A stretch of DNA of 64,000 nucleotides from contig CAZKUN010000010.1 in assembly GCA_964555935.1 (NCBI GenBank), positions 15,371-79,370 of the forward strand, given 5' to 3'. Positions 57,745 through 64,000 of the stretch are shown piece after piece. Position 1 is the first letter of the stretch. Each line of letters opens with the position of its first letter. Below the pieces are notes generated by a model. That model worked only from the letters and a program-made list of their open reading frames with translations, made no database searches and was not told the DNA's origin. Source of the DNA: CAZKUN01 sp964555935 (GTDB taxonomy: Bacteria > Armatimonadota > Zipacnadia > Zipacnadales > VGFC01). A program made the translations under genes and the position numbers.

Positions 57745-59571
57745 CTACTTCGGTAGATCGATGATCGCATACGCATCGATTTCGGGCAGCGCAATCTCGT
57801 CTCCGGATCGGAGTCGGATGCGCGCGTCCTTCAGCGGCTCTTCGGCGGCGTTGACGATGATGAGCTTCTGCTCGCGGCCGGAGGTCAGCACGCGCCAGAT
57901 CAGATCCTCCACGCCCTCCGCGCGGATGTCGTGCACTGGGCGAATGCTCAACTCGTCGCTCAGGAATTTGCGGATGACGCGCCAAAGGCCGCGGCCCTCG
58001 AGCGGCTCGCGCACGATGGTGAAGCCGCCTCGGTCGCACTGGACGAACCCGTCGGCATCGCGCAGGTCGGCAGGCACGTCGTGGTAGCCGCCGACCTTGC
58101 GGAACGGATCGGTGCAGAGGTAGAGCACCTGGCCGCCCTCGCGGGCAAACTCCAGCACGGCCTCGCAGACGTCGGCGGAGCCGTCCGGCTCGGCCCAGAG
58201 GTGGGTGTCGGTCAGGATGAGCTTTCGGCAGACAGCCGGATCGAGCCCCGTCAGCGCGAGGTCGCCCCATAGGCCGAACTCCACGCCATTTCGGTAGAGT
58301 TGCTCGCAGACGGCCATGTGCGAGACGCTCTCGGACCCGCGCCAGGAATCAGTTTCCTGGCCGGACACGATGACGGTCGGCGAGGGCTTCGTGCCGACGA
58401 TGAAGTCGTTCATTTCCTCGAAGGTCGAGTAGACTTCGGTAACCGCCTGGGAGACGCGTTTGGGCTCGCGACCGGCGGTGACGAGACCCCAATTCGCCTC
58501 CTTGCTCGCATCATGGGACTTCGGATCTCCGGCGGCGTTGTACCACTCGTCGCAGTATTCGAAGATGAAGATCCCCGCGACCTCGGGGTGCAGAACCCCG
58601 CAGACGAGCATCTGCTTGAGCAACCTGGCCGCGCGCTCGTCGCCACTGGTGGCGCGAACGCCCGTCTCGGTCAGGAGCATCGGCTTGCCCGGCCCCGTGC
58701 CCGCGTGACGCGAGAGGCGCGTGCAGTACTTGTACCAATCTCTGTCCCACATCCAGTAGAGGTTGTCGCCGACCGTCTCGCTGAAGTCGAGGACCAGATC
58801 TTCCGTTACGGGATCCCACCGGCCGCCGCAGAGCCTCGCGTAAGTCGTCAGCCGACGGGGATCGACGGCCTTGCACGCCTCGTGCCCCGCCTGGAAGAAC
58901 AGCCGCCCCTGCTCGCGCTGAAACGCGCGCCACTCCCCGTACATCGTGTCGCTGGTCGTGCCCGTCGGCGGGAGGTACGTGTCGAAATCCGGTGGCGGCT
59001 CGCCGTAGTGCTTCTCGTAGGCTTCCGCGGATGGGAAGCGGGATTCCAGCCAAGCTCTGAACGCGGCGATGGTTGCCTCATCGAAGCCTCCGTAGCCCCA
59101 GTTCTTGGACTTGTCCTGCCCGACGGAGGAATACTCGTTGCCAAGGTTGTAGCCGACAATGCCTGGCGCGTCTTTCAGCTCGGTGGCGAGAGCCGTCGCC
59201 GTCTCGCGCATGAGGGCCAGGCTCTGCTTGGCCGTCCAGATCGGCGTGCGTGAGGGATCGCCCGATTTGTACTGGCCCTTGGGGGTCTTGAGCATGTGGA
59301 CCTGAGGCAGCCAGTAGAACCCCTCGGCATGCCACGCATCCGAGGTCGCGCGGGTTACCCGCCCCCAGCTTCGGAGCGCGTTGACGCGCATGCGGCGGAG
59401 GATCGCGCGGTCCTGGGCGGTGATCTCAGGCGTGAGCGCCCAGCCGACATCGACGTGCCACGGCGACCAACCGACGCCGCGCAAGAAGACCTGTTTGCCC
59501 GACGCATCCGGGATGCTCCCGGCGTGGGAGGGGGCGGCCAGCACGGCGGCGAGAGCGAGAGCCTGTAGCAT
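57745..59571 (-). CDS. Secreted clan GH-A glycoside hydrolase (GH5/GH42-like)
   Basis: A protein of ~608 residues; ATG 59571 starts the signal peptide MLQALALAAVLAAPSHAG (an ATG at 59619 is in frame but less signal-like). GKQVFLRGVGWSPWHVDVGW and RRMRVNALRSWGRV are the entry strands of a TIM barrel. GIVGYNLGNEYSSVGQDKSK holds the acid/base Glu after Asn, and KPMLLTETGVRATSGDERAA the nucleophile Glu, as in clan GH-A. GIFIFEYCDEWYNA follows. A GATase-like second domain (~410-540) and a small C-terminal sandwich suggest GH42 or mannanase/galactosidase-like relatives. The substrate is not clear. Confidence 0.7.
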   Translation of the reverse strand: MLQALALAAVLAAPSHAGSIPDASGKQVFLRGVGWSPWHVDVGWALTPEITAQDRAILRRMRVNALRSWGRVTRATSDAWHAEGFYWLPQVHMLKTPKGQYKSGDPSRTPIWTAKQSLALMRETATALATELKDAPGIVGYNLGNEYSSVGQDKSKNWGYGGFDEATIAAFRAWLESRFPSAEAYEKHYGEPPPDFDTYLPPTGTTSDTMYGEWRAFQREQGRLFFQAGHEACKAVDPRRLTTYARLCGGRWDPVTEDLVLDFSETVGDNLYWMWDRDWYKYCTRLSRHAGTGPGKPMLLTETGVRATSGDERAARLLKQMLVCGVLHPEVAGIFIFEYCDEWYNAAGDPKSHDASKEANWGLVTAGREPKRVSQAVTEVYSTFEEMNDFIVGTKPSPTVIVSGQETDSWRGSESVSHMAVCEQLYRNGVEFGLWGDLALTGLDPAVCRKLILTDTHLWAEPDGSADVCEAVLEFAREGGQVLYLCTDPFRKVGGYHDVPADLRDADGFVQCDRGGFTIVREPLEGRGLWRVIRKFLSDELSIRPVHDIRAEGVEDLIWRVLTSGREQKLIIVNAAEEPLKDARIRLRSGDEIALPEIDAYAIIDLPK

Positions 59572-59688
59572 GGCGGGATGCTTCAACCGAGTGGCCCGCC
59601 GCACCTGCCGGGAGAACATGGCAGGACCGACGGGCGTGAGGGTGAATAGGCATGGTGCCGATGCATTCGGCGATCAACGGAGGTTCTC

Positions 59689-62163
59689 ATGCGTAATGCA
59701 CTCATCCCGCTGACGCTCCTCGTCGCGTCGACCGCGTTTGGCCAGCGGCTGGAGAAGCTCGACGTGCTGAACGAGGGCTACCCGCGCGCGTTCTTCTTCC
59801 GGATGGCCGAGGGTCAGGCGCGCTCGGGCCGAGTGCCGTGGGACCAGTGGGACAAGACCTTCTCGCGGCTGAATGGGATCATCGGGAAGTGCCTCGATGA
59901 GGAGATCCCGGGGACGTCGACCCATAACATCGACTACTTCACGCGCTTCAAGGAGGCCCATCCCGAGCAGGTGGTGCTGCTGCACTTCAACGGCAACGCC
60001 TGCGACCCGCGCGACGCCGATCCGCGCTTTTTCGCGGGGCACTGGGTCTACCACAACGGTTGCGGCATCACCGAGGACCTGGCCGCGGAGGTTGGCGAAT
60101 CAGTGGTGCATGTCGATGACGCCACGCTCTTTCGCGTCAGCATGGGCCGGTACCGCGACAAGAACGAGGACATCGGGATATGCCTCGTGGGTGAGGACGG
60201 CAACCCGGACTGGAGCAAGTCCGAGCAGCTAGAGTTGGTCTCCATCGACGTGCCGGCAAGGACGCTGACCGTGAAGCGCGGCGCGTTCGGGACCGAACCG
60301 ATGGAGTTCCCGGCGGCGAAGACGTACATTGCCGCCCACGTCACCGAGGGCCCGTGGGGCAAGCGCAACAACATCATGTGGTTCTACAACTACGCGACGA
60401 ATAGCCCTCGCGGCCCTGAGGGCCTGAGCTGCGTTGATGTTCTCGTCACCCAACTCGCCGAGCGCTTCGGGCCCGACGGTCCGCTGGCCGTCTTCGATGG
60501 TCTAGAGTTTGACGTGCTCGCGCATGACCGCAGTCCTGGCGGCGGAAACATGCCGGCGAGGGCGATGGACTGCGACGCGGACGGCGCGCCCGATGGCGGC
60601 GTGTTTGCCGGCGTCAACCTGTACGGGCTCGGCGTTTACGAGATGTGCCGTCGCCTGCGCGAGCAACTTGGCGACGATCGCGTCATCCAGGCCGACGGGC
60701 ATGGCGAGCGATCGCAGCGCGCGTTCGGCATCCTCAACGGGATCGAGAGCGAGGGCTGGCCGTGGCTCGCCGACTGGGATCTCGTCGACTGGTCCGGCGG
60801 GCTGAACCGGCACTTCTTCTGGCGTGACAACGGCCGCGAGCCGGTCTTCAACTACGTGAACCACAAGTTCGTGCTGCCGGATGAGACGCGCATCGAGATC
60901 CCGCTCAACATCTCCCGCTGCGTGCTGGCGGCGTGTCAGTTCCACGATTCGGTGATAACGTACGCCCTCGCGCCGAAGGCCGACCCCGATGGCAGGCTGG
61001 GCGTGTGGGACGAACTCCGCAAGGGCACGGAGAACGAGACGAATTGGCTCGGGATGCCGAAGGGCGAGGCGGTGCAGCTCGGCTTCCAGGCGATGGACCT
61101 GCTCAATGGCCAAGGGAGCGCGCCAAGCCTGTCACCCGAGGCCGATGGGAATCTGCACTTTACCTATCCGAACGTGGCCATCCCCGAGGGCGACCTGCTC
61201 GTCGGCCTGGGCGTGCGAACTGAGCCGCGGGCGGACCATCCCGCGGAGATGCCAAGGCTGGTGTGGGTGAAGTGCCGGGTGGCTGGGCAACTCATCCGAG
61301 GCCGCGACCTGCCCACTTCAGGCATGGCCCTCCGCGGGCAAGACGAGACGCCCCTCGAACGCGCGACGGGCGCGACATTCACGTTCCGCCCGAACTTCAG
61401 GATCGCCGACGAGGCGCATGACGCGTACTTCGTCCACCCTCCATATAAGGGAGGCTCGGGCTACACGTACTGGGAGACGGAAGCCACCATCCCCCCGGCT
61501 CCGGCGCGGATTGCGTTCCTGACAGGCCTAGGCGACACGGCCAAGAGCCCGAGCGACGGCATCACCTACAGCATCGACGTGGATGGCGAGGAGATTTTCA
61601 GCCAACACCACGCGGCGAAGCAGTGGGAATCGCATGTCATCGACGTCAGCGACTGGGCCGGGCAGACGGTCGTGCTGCGCTTCACAGCGGACTGCGGACC
61701 CGATAACAACACCGTCGCCGACCACGGTGGGTGGGCCGACGTAATGGTCTTGCCGGGCGCTCTGGATGATCCGTTGCCGGAGAACCCGCCGTTTACGCCG
61801 ACAGAGATCATGACGTGGTCCAACCAGGAGTGGAGCGACGCCAGCTTCTACTTCCGCGACCGAGGCCCGGCCGTCGTCGAGCTTGAGATCGAGATCGAGG
61901 GTTCCGAGCCCGCGTTCGTTCGCGGATTGACCGCGCACAGCGCCACCGACGCCATCTACCGGGAGTTTGACAACGGAATCGTCTTGGCGAATCCCTCGAT
62001 GCGCCCGTACGAGTTCGACCTCGCCACCATCGCTCCGGGCGCGAAATTCCGGCGACTGCGCGGGACGGAGACCCAGGCGCCCGAGATCAATGGCGGCGCC
62101 GAGGTAGGCGACACGGTAACCGTGCCCGCGCGAGATGGGCTGTTTCTAGTCCGCGATCAATGA
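59689..62163 (+). CDS. Large secreted protein, putative glycoside hydrolase-like
   Basis: An 824-residue protein with a signal peptide (MRNALIPLTLLVASTAFGQ) and GGAGG upstream. Residues ~20-420 look like a TIM barrel with Asp/Glu at strand ends (VVLLHFNGNACDPRDADPRF; NIMWFYNYATNSPRGPEGLS; PLAVFDGLEFDVLAHDRSPG; VIQADGHGERSQRAFGILNG). The remainder is beta-rich: a jelly-roll segment with IPPAPARIAFLTGLGDTAKS and ITYSIDVDGEEIFSQHHAAK, QTVVLRFTADCGPDNNTVAD (~580-690), and a terminal sandwich. No CAZy family is recognised. It is transcribed opposite the GH-A gene from a shared upstream region. Confidence 0.55.
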   Translation: MRNALIPLTLLVASTAFGQRLEKLDVLNEGYPRAFFFRMAEGQARSGRVPWDQWDKTFSRLNGIIGKCLDEEIPGTSTHNIDYFTRFKEAHPEQVVLLHFNGNACDPRDADPRFFAGHWVYHNGCGITEDLAAEVGESVVHVDDATLFRVSMGRYRDKNEDIGICLVGEDGNPDWSKSEQLELVSIDVPARTLTVKRGAFGTEPMEFPAAKTYIAAHVTEGPWGKRNNIMWFYNYATNSPRGPEGLSCVDVLVTQLAERFGPDGPLAVFDGLEFDVLAHDRSPGGGNMPARAMDCDADGAPDGGVFAGVNLYGLGVYEMCRRLREQLGDDRVIQADGHGERSQRAFGILNGIESEGWPWLADWDLVDWSGGLNRHFFWRDNGREPVFNYVNHKFVLPDETRIEIPLNISRCVLAACQFHDSVITYALAPKADPDGRLGVWDELRKGTENETNWLGMPKGEAVQLGFQAMDLLNGQGSAPSLSPEADGNLHFTYPNVAIPEGDLLVGLGVRTEPRADHPAEMPRLVWVKCRVAGQLIRGRDLPTSGMALRGQDETPLERATGATFTFRPNFRIADEAHDAYFVHPPYKGGSGYTYWETEATIPPAPARIAFLTGLGDTAKSPSDGITYSIDVDGEEIFSQHHAAKQWESHVIDVSDWAGQTVVLRFTADCGPDNNTVADHGGWADVMVLPGALDDPLPENPPFTPTEIMTWSNQEWSDASFYFRDRGPAVVELEIEIEGSEPAFVRGLTAHSATDAIYREFDNGIVLANPSMRPYEFDLATIAPGAKFRRLRGTETQAPEINGGAEVGDTVTVPARDGLFLVRDQ

Positions 62164-62175
62164 GGAGCGACCGCC

Positions 62176-62880
62176 ATGAGCCGCGATACTGACAACTGGG
62201 CCGACAGCCGGTGGATGCCGCCGTCGCCACACAAGGAGGCCGTGCTGGAGAGGATGGCGGCGGGGCGCTGCCACATCGAATCGCAAGGGCATGGCAAGCC
62301 GCCGCTCCTCGTGCACGAGGACGGTGGGGTGCTGGAACTCCACAAGGTGCGGAAGGACTCGCGGGACCTGCACGCCGATCCCGACGGCGCGCCCGAGAAT
62401 GCCACGAAGCATGTGGACGTGTGCGGGACGATTGATGAGATTGAGAAGTGGCTGAAGGAGGAGCCCGACGGCGCGGAGCGGGATCCCGAACGACTGCAGG
62501 AACTCCTGCAGCACGCCACCGGCATGTGCAGGCGGATGGAGCGTCGGTGGCAAGCGTATCAGGAGTTCGCGTCACGCGTGGCGGCCGCTTCCGTGCGGAT
62601 GTCCGAGGTCACCGGGCCGAGTTGCCGTCAGATCGACGCCAACGCGAGGGAGACTTCCGAGGCCGCGCACGCGGAGGGCCATTCAGAGGGAGACTATGAC
62701 CGCCTCGTCGTCAGCGTCGAGCGAATCCGGGATGTGGCGAACGGCCTGGAGGGGACGTTGCGGGGGTTTCGCGACCTGGCGACCGAACTCGCGGCCACCT
62801 ACGAGGACATCCGCGGCGCGCGCAACTGGGACAAGGACGTCGAAGAGCGCCTCGCGAAGCTCCGCGGCGAGGAGGAGTGA
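62176..62880 (+). CDS. Hypothetical coiled-coil-rich protein
   Basis: A 234-residue soluble acidic protein, GAGGAG just upstream, 12 bp after the preceding stop. The first ~90 residues contain RCHIESQGHGKPPLLVHEDG; the rest is mostly helical and heptad-like (GTIDEIEKWLKEEPDGAERD; RMERRWQAYQEFASRVAAAS; VERIRDVANGLEGTLRGFRD). No signal peptide and no known domain. Cotranscription with the large secreted protein gene is likely, but their roles cannot be linked from sequence. Confidence 0.55.
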   Translation: MSRDTDNWADSRWMPPSPHKEAVLERMAAGRCHIESQGHGKPPLLVHEDGGVLELHKVRKDSRDLHADPDGAPENATKHVDVCGTIDEIEKWLKEEPDGAERDPERLQELLQHATGMCRRMERRWQAYQEFASRVAAASVRMSEVTGPSCRQIDANARETSEAAHAEGHSEGDYDRLVVSVERIRDVANGLEGTLRGFRDLATELAATYEDIRGARNWDKDVEERLAKLRGEEE

Positions 62881-62886
62881 CGAGCC

Positions 62887-64000
62887 CTACGGGTCGACGC
62901 GGATCGCGTTGCCATCGGCGTCGACGATACGCACCACCATCCCCCACCCCCCGCCGCCCTGCCGCACCTTCACGATGATCCGGTTGCTACCCGCCTCAAG
63001 CCGAGCGGCGGCCGTGTCTTGATCGACCGCAACGGGCCGCGCCGCATCGTTGGCATGCGCCAACTCGCCGTTGACCCACACCTTCACCCCGTCATCGCTG
63101 CCGATCTTCAGCACCACGTCCTGGGCCTCGTCGACCGACACCTCCGCCGATGCGTAGACGACGACATCCACCGATGGGCTGAACATGCTCTGCAGATTCC
63201 ACATGCCCTCGACGTCATCGGTGCTCCGCGTCTCCCAGCGGTAGACGTTGTCCTCGAACGGTATCGGGCCCGTGGCGACGTCGGTCTTCTCGGGCGGGTA
63301 GACGAAGCTGAACTCATTGCCCTCGCGAGCCGGGAAGGGCCCTGCGAAGGACCATTCGGTGATGAAGCCCGCCGCGCGCGCGGGGTTGAAGTCGACGCCC
63401 AGAGCGTGGAGCTGTCGGACGCACTCCTCAACGAGGGAGCGATGCGCGCCCCGGCCAACCGCGGCACTGAAGATATCGATGGCCCCGTCCGCATCGGTCG
63501 CTGAGATCGTCCTGCCGATGGCGACATAGGCCTCGAGCGCCGCCGCGCGCGTCTCGCGGCGAGTTGTGAGCGGATCGACCAGCGGCAGTGACGAGGGATC
63601 GCCAAAGCCGACCAGCAGTTTGAGCGCCATCTTGCGTTCAACATCGCCCTCGGCGATCTCAAGCGCGTGATTCACCGATCTCAACAGGTCCGGCGCTTCC
63701 CGCGCCTCGATCCGATCGCGCAGCAATATGATGGTGCTGTTGAGCGCCGCGGCTCTTGCCGGCGGATCGCCGTCCTCGGCGAGCCGCAGCAGCGCGTCGG
63801 CCGCGGGCTGATGGGCAATTGAGCCAAGCCCCCTCGCGGCGGCAGCCTGCACGATCGGGGCATCATCCTGAAGCCCGGCCATGAGCGTCGGGGCAACCGT
63901 GTTGTCGTCACGTGACGACAGCCCCAGCATCAGACCTGCCTTGGCCTCCGGGCCGGCGGACCTGACGGCCCTCTTCATGACGCATACGGCATCGCCTTCG
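62887..64000 (-). CDS. HEAT-repeat protein with C-terminal PA14/discoidin-like sandwich (5' end outside window)
   Basis: The frame stays open to the window edge (EGDAVCV precedes the Met at 63978), so the N-terminus is missing. The visible part begins with HEAT-like helical repeats (APTLMAGLQDDAPIVQAAAA, RGLGSIAHQPAADALLRLAE, MALKLLVGFGDPSSLPLVDP) to ~200. A carbohydrate-binding-type beta domain follows (FITEWSFAGPFPAREGNEFS, VVVYASAEVSVDEAQDVVLK, IGSDDGVKVWVNGELAHAND, SNRIIVKVRQGGGGWGMVVR). This combination (HEAT array plus sandwich with SDDGVKVWVNG) is common in secreted planctomycete-type proteins. It ends 6 bp from the convergent gene. Confidence 0.65.
   Translation of the reverse strand, partial: EGDAVCVMKRAVRSAGPEAKAGLMLGLSSRDDNTVAPTLMAGLQDDAPIVQAAAARGLGSIAHQPAADALLRLAEDGDPPARAAALNSTIILLRDRIEAREAPDLLRSVNHALEIAEGDVERKMALKLLVGFGDPSSLPLVDPLTTRRETRAAALEAYVAIGRTISATDADGAIDIFSAAVGRGAHRSLVEECVRQLHALGVDFNPARAAGFITEWSFAGPFPAREGNEFSFVYPPEKTDVATGPIPFEDNVYRWETRSTDDVEGMWNLQSMFSPSVDVVVYASAEVSVDEAQDVVLKIGSDDGVKVWVNGELAHANDAARPVAVDQDTAAARLEAGSNRIIVKVRQGGGGWGMVVRIVDADGNAIRVDP

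Noticed and set aside
1..64000. CRISPR array, tRNA or rRNA genes.
   Set aside because: No regularly spaced direct repeats, no T-loop-like GGTTCGA motif in a cloverleaf context and no rRNA stretches were seen on reading both strands.

Overview
The window reads as a scaffold piece from a metagenome-assembled, GC-rich bacterial genome; a run of ten N at 43774-43783 marks an assembly join. The prepilin at 3451-4098 has the pseudopilin N-terminus followed by FPVFARARAKAR and SCLSNLKQIGLA, which I associate with Armatimonadota and neighbouring planctomycete- or Poribacteria-like lineages. The many secreted polysaccharide-degrading enzymes fit that, but no 16S or core marker gene is present, so the phylum is an inference. 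No tRNA, rRNA or CRISPR array was seen. LAYOUT. (1) 156-14656: a secreted rhamnogalacturonan-lyase-like protein, a small membrane protein and a prepilin on the minus strand. These are followed by a plus-strand run: a tandem amidohydrolase, a NodB-like deacetylase, a secreted protein, a DUF4091-type glycosidase, a DegT/AHBA-type aminotransferase, a propeller-like lipoprotein and a discoidin-domain protein, then a Tat-exported protein on the minus strand. (2) 14945-28971: a Mu-like transposable-phage block. It has divergent repressor and Cro/Ner-type regulators, a DDE transposase, a MuB-type ATPase, gp16/GemA- and Gam-like proteins, a gp27-like small terminase, a large terminase, a MuF-like fragment, gp36 (DUF1320), a two-domain endolysin, a gpG-like protein and a DUF935 portal. 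The order is scrambled relative to Mu, and no major capsid, protease/scaffold, tail sheath, tube, tape-measure or baseplate gene is visible, so the block looks defective or strongly rearranged. (3) 29249-30617: a stand-alone ATP sulfurylase gene with a clear sigma70-type promoter, a leader hairpin and a terminator hairpin. (4) 30676-64000: a large carbohydrate-degradation region. It encodes two parallel beta-helix proteins, a 13-14-helix membrane protein, a CehA-like PHP metallohydrolase, an oligogalacturonate lyase, a hydroxypyruvate-isomerase-like TIM barrel, two membrane-linked glycosyltransferases, a HEMSH metalloprotease-like protein, a GH28-like hydrolase, an alpha/alpha-barrel protein, a GH29 alpha-fucosidase with a LamG domain, two esterase-type alpha/beta hydrolases, a clan GH-A glycosidase and further secreted proteins. 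Taken together these suggest breakdown and uptake of pectin, rhamnogalacturonan and fucose-containing polysaccharides. THE MOST INTERESTING STRUCTURE is a network of short palindromic repeats. A RAYT (REP-associated tyrosine transposase) at 37219-37707 is bracketed by two copies of a ~70 bp inverted-pair element. At least eight other hairpins of one architecture (GTAG directly 5' of an 8-bp stem with a 3-4 nt loop, one copy with an extra base) lie across the window in several sequence families. Two ~80 bp elements carry such a hairpin between CTAG-ended terminal inverted repeats, and one of them fills a convergent intergenic gap and supplies both stop codons. REP-like hairpins also lie inside coding sequence: in the phage gp27-like gene, in the N-terminus of a beta-helix protein and at the sat stop codon. 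Two genes (37872-40431, 45017-47195) are each broken by a single apparent frameshift at a homopolymer.
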